Shown in pieces: positions 22,485 through 34,019 of a stretch of DNA of 64,000 nucleotides; position 1 is the first letter of the stretch; each line of letters starts with the position of its first letter. The notes under the pieces are model-generated. The model worked only from the letters and a program-made list of their open reading frames with translations. It was not told the origin of the DNA and searched no databases. Origin of the DNA: Hymenopellis radicata (lineage: Eukaryota; Basidiomycota; Agaricomycetes; Agaricales; Physalacriaceae). The stretch covers positions 79,930 to 143,929 of the forward strand of contig JADNRX010000118.1 in NCBI GenBank assembly GCA_015501595.1. The letters are read 5' to 3'. The position numbers were made by a program, and so were the translations under genes.

Positions 22485-22746
22485 AGCCGAAGGAGTTGGC
22501 GTAGTAGGTTGTTGTAGGTGCTGAGGGACACATATTTATGCGGAGTTGTGTTTGTCTATGATATTTTCCAGCGGCTATGCATGCACGGACCACTTATCTA
22601 GCCCGATTTGGAACTGTACGAGTCGTACCATAGCTCCCTGTCATTTTATAGCATTTTTATTGTTAATAAGAACAACAAGTCTGTTAAACATTTTTTGTCA
22701 GGAGTAGTGTGTCAGTTAATCATTTGACTTGGTAAGTGGCGTGCAT
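22485..22746. other. 5' flank of hAT gene
   Basis: AT-rich flank with one AATGATTAAC word and one variant in reverse orientation (22711 and 22681). No gene seen. Confidence 0.4.
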
Positions 22747-23583
22747 GCATCAGGAAAACGGTAGAGTTTGCTCTGATAGCTCTGGCTCCGGTAGCAATGG
22801 CTCCGATCAACTCTGGCTCCAGGGTCTGATCTCTAGGCATCTCCGAGTCCTCCTTGATAGCTCTGGCATACCTCAAAGAAAATATTTTGCAACTAATGAA
22901 TTCATTCTATATTTTTGTAGATGCTGCCCTGTAGTACCTAGTCAAACCACGAGGAGGTACCACAGCACTGCCTAAAGTGGGTAACAAGACACGGTAACAA
23001 TTCAAAAAGTCTAAGTCCCGATCCGTGCCTGGGTCCGTGCACGGCCACGTCAGCGCCATGTGATGCATGTTCGGTTCGTTTTTCCAAGTCCGCTGGCCAG
23101 TTGTCTCCCATCTTCCTCCCTTTCCTCCAAGATCCTGCACCCAACCCCCACATCAGCACTGCGAGGGCAAGCGCGAAGAGGCGACGACGGCGGGGAGAGG
23201 CTGACGTTCAGCCGAAGGACACCCTCAGCAATGCGAGCGCAACGACGGCAAGGACAAGTATTCGACACCTGCGAGGTGTGCGACGCCTACAACAAGCGAG
23301 GCCGCGACACCTGCGAGAAGCGCCACGACCCGATGCCTGAAACGAACACGAGGACACATCGATGGTGGTGAGGACAAGGACGGCAAGGATCGTGAGCACG
23401 CAGACACGACGATTGCGAGCACACGGACATGGCAATGGCGAGTACGCGAACACGACGTCTGCAAGAAATGCCATAGCACGACACTTGGATGGACACTTGA
23501 CATGAAAACGACCCTCGGAAGACGCCCAAGCCACCCATCAGAGGAGATCGCACCAGTCCTTCTCCCCCGTCGTCGTCGGCAGC

Positions 23584-23870
23584 CATGGTCAGAGTCGAGT
23601 CGTTGACGAACCAGCTCTGGCACATTGCGACATCAAGACCATGTACAACCAGGTCAGTCCGTTCGTCGATGTTTTTGACGCTGAACGACAGCGCTTTCGT
23701 AGGCCAAAAATGTCGTGTTCAACGTCAGCGAGATTGAGGCAAAGGTGCAGGAGGCGACCAACGAGGATCCCTGGTGCGCTGGCCTTCGTTAGACACGTCG
23801 GGGATGAATGTACTGACCGACTTGTAGGGGCGCCAGCTCGACGCTCATGCAGGAGATTGCCAACAGGTAG
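23584..23870 (+). pseudogene. Epsin-type ENTH-domain fragment inside element B
   Basis: ENTH domains bind PtdIns(4,5)P2 and help form clathrin-coated vesicles. The fragment starts at an ATG (MVRVESLTNQLWHIA), then after a small frame change reads IKTMYNQ, an intron (23653-23702), AKNVVFNVSEIEAKVQEATN plus EDPW, a second intron (23774-23827), and GASSTLMQEIAN ending at a donor-like site. This is the first third of a fungal epsin ENTH domain, with both splice sites intact and the codon split across the second intron restored correctly. It then stops, so no epsin can be made. Retained introns mean the piece was taken as DNA, not through mRNA. Confidence 0.75.
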
Positions 23871-24625
23871 CGCTTACGAGGACAAGTCGATTGCTGGCAC
23901 AGCACAGACGAGGATCACGATAACGCCCAGCACGACGGCACAACCACGTTTCGCAGACACCCTGATGCCCGACTACTGCTAGCCTGAGAGGCTCGGTGGC
24001 GCGTGTAAGTACCAGCGACTACTACTTACCATTCTGTTCCTAGCTAACTTACTAACTCGTCTTCATGTCAAGAATCTCATCCTCGACATCGTCTCTGACT
24101 GCCCTTTAACGTGCCCGTAAGTTGTTTCTGATTCGTATTCAGCAAAGAGCTAGCTAATAGTCTTGACAGACTTTCTCGACGTTAATGACGTTTGACTTGG
24201 AATCACGGCCAGGGCGACGGGAGGACCCCAACGGCTCATACGAGGACATGCGACGATGCTTCACCCACTACACGGCTCACACGAGAACACGCGACAACGG
24301 CCACCAGAGGAAGACGACAGTAAACGCAAGCAGTAGCACACAACGGTAGTCCGGGAGACCACACATTTGGGTGAGGATGCGAGGCCAATCGTGGCCAGCA
24401 TAAGGATATCCCTCTGATGCTGATGGGTGATCCGAGGGATGTCGCCAGCCATGACTATCTATGTACTTAGATCAGTATTGGAGTTTATCTAGTTTCGAAA
24501 TGCTACTGCTTTTATTCTTTCCTTGATCTGCTCGATACTAAGAAATTAATATTATAAGCTGGCTCTCAAAGTGTCTGGCCATCTCTGGGAGACCAACGGT
24601 TATCTCTGAGAGATGCTGAGAGACA

Positions 24626-25104
24626 CAAGGGGGTTCCGGAGATGCGGGCCGGTATACCGGGCTGGTAGGTAGGTTCGCCGAAGGTGGGCAAAAAAAGTTT
24701 TTTCAACTATATAAGTTGCAGTATTCTAGAGCCTCTAGAGCCTATTTTCCACTCTTGAACATATTTGTAGTCTGTATATTAACTGCCTTATCGTCTACTA
24801 GCCTAAAAATAACCAGCAGGTGATGCCCGGAGAGTGATTGCACATTGAATTGACTGTTAGAGGTATACATTCAGTATTAAATTCGATTCTGGGACCTCTT
24901 GAAATCTGAGTCATTGCAGGATTACACAGTTGTCGCTCATACTGGTACTGATATGAGGGGCGGCATCCCGATCATATTGTACCGCCACAGGCGGGATCAC
25001 GTGATATTACTATATATGGTAGGTAAGGTAGGTAGGTCCGAGGTCAAGCCTCGAAAAATATTAATCGGCCTCGTGTACTAAAACTTTTCTGAGGAACCCC
25101 CTTG
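24626..25104. mobile_element. hAT-type MITE nested in element B (479 bp)
   Basis: The perfect 12-bp inverted ends CAAGGGGGTTCC are flanked by the perfect 8-bp direct repeat GAGAGACA (24618-24625 and 25105-25112). Eight-base duplications and short CA-starting ends are typical of hAT elements. There is no coding content. Insertion into element B shows B is older. Confidence 0.85.
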
Positions 25105-25266
25105 GAGAGACAGGGTTAGGGACGGAAATGATCTCTGGGAGACAGGTACGCATCTCGCGGAGATAAGGCATCTCTGAACGTCTCTGATGGCTCTGGTGTC
25201 TCCACAGAGACGCAGAGACGTCCAGAGACAAACCTACCGTTTTCCTGATGTGACCATTATGAGGTA

Positions 25267-25499
25267 CTGTAGACTTTCATTCAATTCGTCGGCCCATGTG
25301 ACCTGTGACCGGTCCGACGAAATTATGGATTCGTCGAATTACCATATATAGTAATTGCCGCCGCGGCGGAGCTGCGGCGGGAGGCTGGCGGGGGCCCCGC
25401 CGATGATTTTTTTGGGATTTTCGCTGTGACCGCTGTGACTTTTCGTCGATTTCGGGTCGCCTGTGACCCGTGACCGACGAATTGAATTAAAGTGTACAG
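25267..25499. mobile_element. MITE with TA target site (233 bp)
   Basis: The ends are inverted copies over 26 bp with two mismatches (CTGTAGACTTTCATTCAATT against CTGTACACTTTAATTCAATT, then TCGTCGG), flanked by TA on both sides. This fits a Tc1/mariner-type MITE. The interior has further TGTGACC words and a GC-rich core (25360-25410). Confidence 0.7.
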
Positions 25500-25573
25500 T
25501 ACATGCACGCAGTTACCATACTTGTTTGGGTGTGAGCAGAGAGGGCCTATGAGACCTAAAAATTGATAGAGCT

Positions 25574-25952
25574 TGCGGCGGCTGTGGCTCAGATGGATGA
25601 GCTCCTGCTGTGTTTCAGCAGCAGTATGTGGGTTCAATTCCCACTCATGGCAACCTTCTTTTCGATTTTCTGAATTTGGTCGGTTAAACCGGTTATTAAC
25701 CGGTTATAACCGGTTATTAACCGGTTATAACCGGTTTAACCGATATAGCGGTTAGTGCGGTTGTAACCGGTCAATAACCCTAACTAGCGGTTACAGGATA
25801 TCTGAAATATTTTTTAACCTATAACCATAACCACTCTAACTGCTGAAACCGGTTAAGATCATTAACCGTTATATCAGTTAGAGGTGGTTAGGTTAGGGTT
25901 AATGGGCGGTTACTAACTGGTTAACTAACCTAACTTTCAAACCCTACCTCCA
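25574..25952 (+). mobile_element. tRNA-headed SINE-like element, copy 2
   Basis: The head starts TGCGGCGGCTGTGG. It has an A box (GTGGCTCAGATGG), a D-arm-like hairpin (GCTC/GAGC), an anticodon-arm-like hairpin (CTGCTG/CAGCAG) and a T-arm with B box (GTGGG TTCAATT CCCAC). The acceptor stem does not pair. The body is an array of AACCGGTTATAACCGGTT variants and the end is TAACTTTCAAACCCTA, as in copy 1. It abuts the 3' end of the HeLo-like gene, whose stop codon it supplies. Confidence 0.65.
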
Positions 25953-27576
25953 CACCACTTGACATCCAGGATATCTCGCGCGAGCGAGCCTCGGTCTCTG
26001 GAAAGAAAACTACTCCCGTGAGTAAAATGATAGAGTTCAGGTTGGTGTGGAGTTTTAATGCGTCCAGCTTGGCATGAAGCCTTATTGTCTGAGAGAGCTG
26101 CACGAACGAGCACGTTAATGAAATTGAGGCGCGCCGTTGAACTTTCAACTCACATTCTCCACCCCAAGTCCTTGATCAACTTGCTTGTCAACGTCGCTCA
26201 AGAGATGGTCCTCCGACTGGGCATGGACCAAGCGTTTCAGTGCATGCCTGGAGTCCATCGTTTCCGAAATGTCCTGGAACTTTTGGAGCGGCCTGTCACG
26301 GTGTTGACATTGACACGCAGGAAAGACGCTCATCGGACATCACATACCTCTGGAGATGCTGAAAATGCCCTAGAGCCCCAATCTCCACGACGCGTTCTTT
26401 CAGTTCGTCTCGCGCCTCATTGTTCTGATGGCGTTTCTAAATATTGACATGAGCCGCTCCGCCGCTTCAGCAGAGATAAAGGGCTTACATTAACAGCATG
26501 TGCGGCTGCAGCCGCGGCGCTGGGTATTATCGACAGAGGAGCAATAACGGGGATGCCCTGAATGATTGTCTCAAGTCCTTTACAGACGATTCGGAGAGGT
26601 TTAGTCCATCTGGTGGGGGAGAGGGCGTTGATGGTGGTGCGGACATAGCAGGCGTTGTCACAGCGATCGTAGTGTGGTGTGAGGTACCGTTGGATATGAT
26701 GCTCGACGCGACACTCGACGGAGAGTCCGCCTGCGAGAGTCTCTGTTTCCTTTCTCGTATGGCGACCTCATTGTGCTTGAACGGATGAAGTCCCAGCTAC
26801 GTATTATGAGCTTTGTGGCGTTGACGGTCCGCCATTAAACTGACGGCGCGATATCAGTATTACGTCAGGGTATTAGAGACTACACGTACCCCTTGACAAT
26901 TTCTTCAAGTATCGCTAGGCGATACTGTATACATTCGTTGATATCAATGATAAAATGGCCATCTGCTTCCAAAAATAGTCGAGCAGATACATTCGCGGTT
27001 TCCTCCACGATGTCTGTACACGCAGAGCACCGGCGAATCTAAAAGGACTTGAATTTCGAAAGGCGGTTGTATGAAGAGGTATCTCACTGGTTTGGACTTG
27101 CATAGCTTGACCATAGGATCCACGATCTCTTGAAGTACTTCAGTGGGAGCCCACAGAAGCTTGCTCCAACTGCGCGGAGGCCAAGCGAAGCCTGTCCTTG
27201 CTCGAGCGCCGTTTCCGACGCATCTCACCCAAGTCTCGGCCGAGTGATGGTAGAGCGTCGAGGGGTGTCAAGGATGTATCCTCGACACTCCTTTGCCATT
27301 GGCGTTTATATATCGCATAGTCGGCGCGTGTACTAGGGCCACAACATTGATCCAGTGCTTGATGTGCTGTCAACGAATGAATTGAAGAACGGGAAAAGGA
27401 TGAGCCATGAACTGTTAGTTGGGCGCTAAAAGAAGTTGAGGCAGTACTTCGTTCCCAGGTGGAAGTACAGGTCTCCGCGTATCTGGCTTGATCACCCATC
27501 GATAGACAGATGTGATACTGTCGTTCTCGTCCCGAAGCAGCGCACGGAACCGGCTTTTTTGAGGGGAAGAGGACAT
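25930..27576 (-). pseudogene. HeLo/MLKL-N-like helical domain protein, 3' truncated
   Basis: Reading leftwards, exons give GLETIIQGIPVIAPLSIIPS, then across an intron KRHQNNEARDELKERVVEIG, then PLQKFQDISETMDSRHALKR and SEDHLLSDVDKQVDQGLGVE, then TIRLHAKLDALKLHTNLN. This succession (a hydrophobic pore-like helix, then amphipathic helices with an N-rich turn) resembles the four-helix bundles of HeLo/MLKL-N type that precede NACHT or kinase domains in Agaricomycete NLR-like proteins, where they can disturb membranes in cell-death signalling. Upstream readings (a start at 27576, MSSSPQKSRFRALLRDEND) may be its first exon but do not join cleanly. The frame runs into the SINE-like element and stops there, so any downstream domain is lost. 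The family call is by pattern only. Confidence 0.4.
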
Positions 27577-29176
27577 CTGGTCGGCTCGGTGAAGGGCCTG
27601 TAAATATTGAGTCTAAGTACCAATGTTCTCGGAGTCTATCCGTTCATCTACAGTCCCGGTGGGAATTGGAGAATACTATATGAACAACACGCACAGCTAA
27701 TGCGGGGCTTGAACTTTTTGTGCCTCAGTTCTGAATGTTAGCTGTTGAATCCGATGCGGTTCTAGTCTGTTTTTGGTTGTGGGCCCGATGTAGATAATGG
27801 GCATTCGGTGTTTGCCGGGGTCACGTGCCACTGAAATTGACGCGTAACTTAGCGTAGCCCAAACAATTTACGCGCGACGTTGCTTTTCCTGGCCTCCTGG
27901 GAGCTTCTCAAGTTATCGGATTCAAGGTCTGCTCTTTGGAAAGGGATAAGTTGTGCGGAAGATTCTCCAGCCACTGTTTCCCTTCAAACCGCACAACTAT
28001 CAGATTGCTGAAGTACTCAAGCTCTTATACAGCTGGAACCTGATTGTAGTCGCCCCAAGAAGCTCTGGCAAGATCTAAAACACATGAGCGCATATGTACT
28101 GAACGAACGAGATCGATGTTGTTGGCAGAGATGCTGAGGTGGCTGTGCCCTGCTGTTCCCAATGCGAATTTCCTTTTTCGTTCTTCCTTATTAGGACGAA
28201 GGTCCATCACCTACATGTCACGCGCGACTGAAATCAGACTAATATAAACGGAACTTGTTGCGGCTTTCTATTAGGCTGACTACGGGAGACTAATGCGGTT
28301 CCAAGTATGTCTTCTCCCAGTGCGCACCGGAGACATGTAATATCGACCAACTTGAACAAGCATCAAAGAACAGATCAGATAGTACCAGGGCATCCTTCGC
28401 CTATTCAATCAAGAAGGGAGGGGAACATCCGGGTCAGACTCATCTCTCCAGCGTTGCTCTATGAGATAATGAGAAGAGGAACGGTTGTCGCGTAGAGGGT
28501 AAACCCAAATCCGTGGGAAGGTAGCTGACTAATCCTTTACATCCTGTTGGAATTTCTCACAGTAACTTGATTCGTATTATCATCATCTGTTCTCCTTGTT
28601 GATAAATCACGTCCATATTCATGTATTCTGATGACCGACACGCCAAGGCCCGCTGTGTACTGGTGTAACGGCTTGCAGAGTGCGGGCCAAACACGTCGCA
28701 TGGGTTACGATCCGACGCCACCTCGAGAGAACTACCCTACATTCACTCTCTTCTCCGCCCGTCTGGCCCGTGTATCCTCTGTCTCATGCTCCGACGCGTC
28801 CTCCCGCGTTCATACCCGTATTATCTTTTGCGGACTAGTCTTGGAACTGGGAGAGATCGGGCACTCGATTCACACCAAGGCAGACAGCAGTGATAGATAG
28901 GCAACAGCTTCATTCCAACGTCAATTGGAATGAAGGCAGGAAGGAAGGATACAGACAGGCTAAATGTTCGGACTGGAGACAGGTTGGGGCCAGTACTTCT
29001 GGTCGTTTACGCCTGCGTCACCGAGCTTTTTTTTTGCTGGGCTTCGCCTCTTCGGGTGCTTGTCCTTGGGCACCACTATTTAACGCTCGGCCTGTCATAG
29101 ATCACTCTTTTTTTTTTTTCGTTTCACAACCATCTGTCCTTTAGCTTTCTTTCGGCCGCGCAAGAGCGGGAACAGC
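27577..29176. other. Intergenic, no supported gene
   Basis: Scattered short frames without splice logic or motifs. The chitin deacetylase promoter lies at the right end, with a T11 run at 29109-29119 and a possible TATA-like CTATTTAAC at about 29079. Confidence 0.4.
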
Positions 29177-31318
29177 ATGCTCGACTTTGCACTTTTCCTG
29201 TCACTGGTACCGCTGTTTGCACTTGCGCAGGACGGCGGGATAACTGGACCTACCACCAGCGTCCAGGCTGCGGCGTACTCCTGCGACGCCTCCACATGCC
29301 AGTTACCGAACTGTCACTGCGCGAGCACAGATCCCCCAGGCGGTTTGGATCCTGTAAGTGGTCTTTTCGTGTTGGTCCTTCTTTTGGCGTCTTGGCACTG
29401 TTTCCTCGAAGTGCGGCTTCGCTGGGCGCGTTCGGGACGCATGCCGAGCAACATTGGCGCGCGTGTTCTCCCGCATATGCGGTACCACTCTTCTTCGAGC
29501 GGGCACGACGTCTACTCTTGGAAGGCCATTCCTTGAATCTAATTATGCCGCCATGCGGTTTACAGTCGACTAATCTTTCCATTCTGCAGTCCGAAACGCC
29601 CATGTTTATTGTGTTTACCGCGGACGATGCTATACAATCCTACACTCTCAACGCTGTGAACCAATTCCTCGCCCACCGCGAGAACCCGAATGGATGCCAG
29701 CCCAAGATAACTTACTACACTTCGCTCAATTACACCAACTATACTTTGGTCACAGGTCAGGTATGGCAACGCTATAATTCTAATACTTACGTTGAGTAGA
29801 CTGGTATGTCGCCGGAAACGAGATTGCAGACCATACGTACGTCCCTATATCGCGGCTCAAGAAACAACCTCAAGCGTTTCAGCATGACCCACCAAGGTGA
29901 TCCCTCAGTTGACGAAATCCACGGCAACCTTATCGCGCTCAATGCCCTCGCCGGTATCCCGCTCGCCTCCATCCGAGGCTTTCGTGCGCCATACCTTAAC
30001 TATAGCGTCGATACCCTCAAACGACTCGCCGCTGCCGGATTTACGTACGACTCGAGCTCGTCTGCCTCCATTCCAGTCACGGCCGACAACTCTGACGCGT
30101 TCTGGCCGTACACGCTCGACCACGGAATGGCCAACAACTGTCTGCGTGTGGAGGGAACATGCAAGGGCGAGCCGAAGCTTCCGGGCTTCTGGGAAGTCCC
30201 CATGTACGCCTTCTTTGATCAGCTGGGCGAAGCGGGACCGCATCTTATGGATCCGTGGCTGTCAGTGTTTTGGCTTCTTCCGTGTCCGAATACAAGTTTA
30301 CTGTGGGGGCCATTAGTGATGCTGCGAACGGAGCTGCAGCAGCGAACGACACCGCCACGTTTGAGTATATGCAGGCCACATTTACGGCGCACTACGAGGG
30401 GAAGCGCCAGCCGATTGGGCTGTACACGCACCCGATCCATCTTGCGGCGGATTACCCTGGCGTGCGTTCTCCGAACTCTACGATACGCATGATCAACGCG
30501 TTTTTGGATTGGGCGCAGGAGCAGCAGAATGGTACGTCTTTGCTGTCAGGTTTCGTTACAATGATCTGGACGTGCGTTACTTAGTGTGGATCGTATCGAC
30601 GGAACAGCTCCTCGCGTGGGTGCGGAACCCAACGCCCGTGGCACAGCTAGACAGCCTTGAGGCGCTGCACTGCTCGACGCCGGATGTACAGGAGAATATT
30701 TGTAACGGGATGCCTGAGCGCGAAAATGGACTGCTCGCCCACTGCACGTTTCCAGACTTCCTTTCTTTACTTGCGTGAGTCGTTTCTTCAGGTGTTACAC
30801 GGTAGCTGACGCGTATGCCGTAGTACGGATGCCCGCAGACGACGCCCACGCCAGATAATCCTAATCCACAGCAAGTCGTGCCCGATGGGCAGCAGGCGAG
30901 GTTTAGACGTATGTTGATCTCTCAACTATGTGAATCATCCATCACTCACTCTGCGGCTCCGTGTAGTACCCGGAAACTGCTCTACACCATTCTGGGACCC
31001 GATAAACGGACAGTGTATCTGCAGCTCTCAGACATGTGCGTTTCAGGACAACTCGCGGCCTATCGGTGTGCGTACACTTGCACTCTTTGACCTTCTTTCG
31101 TTTTGATGTGTATTATATAGCCAAATGGCGCCAATCTGACTGGAGGCGGGACTGGAGGGGTTTTTGAGCCCGATGATCCTGATGGGAAGAAGAAACATTA
31201 TACTCCGTTTAATGGGCCGAATGCGGCTACGGCGGGACGGGAGGGTGTGGGGGCGGCGTTGGCGGTTGGCGTCGTTGGAGTGTTTGTTGGTGCGCTGGGA
31301 GTATTTATGAGGGCTTGA
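29177..31318 (+). CDS. Chitin deacetylase (polysaccharide deacetylase, CE4)
   Basis: The enzyme removes acetyl groups from chitin to make chitosan in the cell wall. It starts with a signal peptide (MLDFALFLSLVPLFALAQ) and a Cys-rich stretch. Nine exons (29177-29353, 29590-29755, 29800-29836, 29883-30260, 30317-30531, 30585-30774, 30824-30908, 30967-31067, 31121-31318) give the catalytic motifs in order: TADDA, the zinc-binding HTMTH, and RGFRAPYLNY. Next come PIGLYTHPIH, a Cys-rich tail (GNCSTPFWD, CICSSQTCAFQD) and a hydrophobic C-terminus typical of GPI or membrane attachment. One frame break lies in exon 6: GACTTCCTTTC lacks one C needed to read DFPFFTC-YGCP across the intron. Intron 1 is unusually long for this window (236 nt). 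I judge the gene functional with a sequence error. Confidence 0.88.
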
Positions 31319-31813
31319 TTTTTTGACAATCTATGGACCCGGACTATATGACGTTACCCATCTTCTTGTACGACGTATTTAATGGTTGTAGATTAGGGTG
31401 GCGTTGGTGAATAAGAGTCAGAAGCTGTTGTATTCGGTGATAACAATTTTGGACGACTTAAGCGTGCAGTCTCGTGCGAAGAGACAAGCTGCACTAGTTG
31501 TAAATCTAGGAAACGTGGAATCCTTGATGTAGCACTGCTCAAAGGAGGACTATAGCCGTCGAGAAAGGTCATTTTACGGGGTATAACGACACAGAACTCC
31601 CAAGTGCCTCATGTCGCGCTCTGATTCATCGCTGCGGCGCTCAGTGATTCGCCCAAAGTTTACCAGAAATGTAGATGCTTGTTATCGCAACCGCCATGGG
31701 CCGCCCACTGTTTTTGTGTACAGGCGCGTTATACTGGACGTATAGGAAACACGCGCAGGTCTTGGGATCGATCTAGGAATCTGTATTATAGCTCACTGAG
31801 ATATATGAAGTGT
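31319..31813. other. Intergenic between convergent genes
   Basis: 3' flanks of chitin deacetylase and UMP-CMP kinase. No gene seen. Confidence 0.5.
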
Positions 31814-32673
<860 letters not shown>

Positions 32674-32708
32674 TTATGTAAGCGGCCACCGTCGTTCAGC
32701 GTCGCCCT

Positions 32709-33155
32709 ATGGCGGGATACACCTCGGGAAACGTTTCCACTCCTGTCGTCGAAATTCTCGCAGCGCGTCGTTCACTCAATTTCACGACGTCGCCGCGTTC
32801 TTTGCTGCGTCTCGCCCGGAACACGACGAATAATCCGATATGGAACACGTACCTCTGGGCTGACGAAAGCACCATGGAGGACAAGGCCAACACGACTAGC
32901 AGACGATTCGAGGGTATCGGTAGTGTGGACAAAGGCGGCGAGAAAACGGTGGCATGGATATCTGGCACCATGAGAGCGAGGGTAAACTGGTGGATCCGTA
33001 CATCAAGAAGAAAGAAAAACACTTTCGCTGGAGATAACGTTTCCCCCTCTCTCGGCGTTGTCTCTAGTCTGCTTGCTCTACAATTCTACTCTGCTCAATT
33101 CACACTCTGGCCCCACCGTCTGGCACCAAATGCTGCGTGCCTCGTTTGGCTCTAA
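32709..33155 (+). CDS. Open frame of unknown function between kinase gene and its pseudogene
   Basis: An open frame of 148 codons starting MAGYTSGNVSTPVVEILAAR, divergent from UMP-CMP kinase by 50 bp. The N-terminus is basic and could be a mitochondrial targeting helix. No domain was recognised and the C-terminal third has no clear exon quality. It may be a chance frame. Confidence 0.2.
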   Translation: MAGYTSGNVSTPVVEILAARRSLNFTTSPRSLLRLARNTTNNPIWNTYLWADESTMEDKANTTSRRFEGIGSVDKGGEKTVAWISGTMRARVNWWIRTSRRKKNTFAGDNVSPSLGVVSSLLALQFYSAQFTLWPHRLAPNAACLVWL

Positions 33156-33189
33156 AGCCTCGTACATGTCTGATTTGCTCGACGCTCTC

Positions 33190-33720
33190 TCCCACTCCAC
33201 AGTCGTCTATCCAGTGATTTGCTACTTGTAGGAAAAGTCCGGGAAGGATGTGGTACATCCGTCAAGGAAACATTGTACCCTTTGAGGTTTCCTCTAGGAC
33301 GCGATGCGACCAAGCCAGTTGATGAGTGGACCATCGGGCGTGGTCTCTTTTATCCATGAATTTCCCCGTACGGTGGACCAAGCTCCCAACTCCAAGAAGA
33401 ATGTATGTGAATTCACCTATAAAGAGATCTGGGCTAACCGGGACCTCCTGTAGTTGTGCGACTGATTCATCATGACGGCAGAGCATCTACTTGGATGTAG
33501 CACGCTGAGTGGTCGAGAGGGCAAGAACGCTTCAGTACGCCACCTCAACCCCCTCACGTTCCGCGTATTAGCAACACCCATCCTCGAGCATTACCGAAAG
33601 GTTGGCCACGTCGCCGATGTACGTTTACCTCTTCCTTGGTTGGCGAATACTGGATACATTCGTTTTAGATCGACAGCTCTCTTTCTATCTACGAAGTTTG
33701 TATTGGTACGTACTTTTTCC
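33190..33720 (+). pseudogene. Decayed UMP-CMP kinase copy with introns
   Basis: The plus strand matches the kinase gene exon by exon: DLL-type start, IRQGNIVPFEV (cf. [11 protein letters not shown]), DEWTIG, FPRTVDQAP, MTAEHLL, LSGREGKNA, TPILEHYRKVGHVAD, and IDSSLSIYEV. The last two exon-exon borders keep donor and acceptor sites at the same places. Stops and small deletions (for example LCD followed by a stop at about 33461) rule out function. It arose by copying DNA, in inverted orientation. Confidence 0.75.
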
Positions 33721-34019
33721 CTGTAGTCCCTGTCTACGAATCTGTTTCCAGTAGTACTTCAACTAATCGAAGTCTGTCAGCAATAATGCATTTTGTGAGA
33801 TTGATTGTGAGTTCTGTCTTGACCGACGTTCCCTTTTGCTGATGTCAAGCCCGCCAGTGCCACTCTGCGAGGGATTCGAATCACGACAGTCGATGCGCCA
33901 TGACTCTGCGCCACTCGTCCGCGTGTGATACTCATAAGCGCGGTCTAATAAATGTTTGCCAGTAAGACTGAATAGGTATAGGGTAGGCCCGGGTACATAG
34001 AAAGGGAATTATAAAATGA
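33721..34019. other. Intergenic; B-box-like tRNA relic
   Basis: The minus strand carries GATTCGAATCC (B box) near 33880 and TGGCGCAGAGTC (A box) near 33905, but the T stem does not pair. It is perhaps an old tRNA-derived piece. Confidence 0.25.

Larger units (their letters stand above)
22747..25254 (+). mobile_element. Element B of the GCATCAGG family (2,508 bp)
   Basis: The left end reads GCATCAGGAAAACGGTAG. The reverse complement of the right end reads GTCACATCAGGAAAACGGTAG. The 3-bp repeat CAT flanks both (22744-22746 and 25255-25257). Subterminal DNA is packed with GCTCTGG/GTCTCTG words at both ends. The interior carries an epsin-like fragment (23584-23870), an Arg/Thr-biased GAC-rich tract (23300-24000) and a nested MITE (24626-25104). 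No transposase frame is present. Confidence 0.7.

Noticed and set aside
25574..25660. Functional tRNA
   Set aside because: D, anticodon and T arms pair, but the acceptor stem does not, and the sequence continues into the repeat body shared with copy 1.
25680..25930. Telomere or centromere repeat from TTAGGG-like words
   Set aside because: True TTAGGG arrays are absent. The TTAGGTTAGG words belong to the body of the SINE-like element, present in both copies.
30775..30823. Chitin deacetylase as a decayed pseudogene
   Set aside because: All catalytic motifs and eight of nine exons are clean. The single break is a one-base loss of the kind found in essential genes here.
33840..33925. tRNA gene on the minus strand with A- and B-box-like words
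   Set aside because: The stem around TTCGAAT does not pair and no anticodon arm forms, so at best it is a relic.
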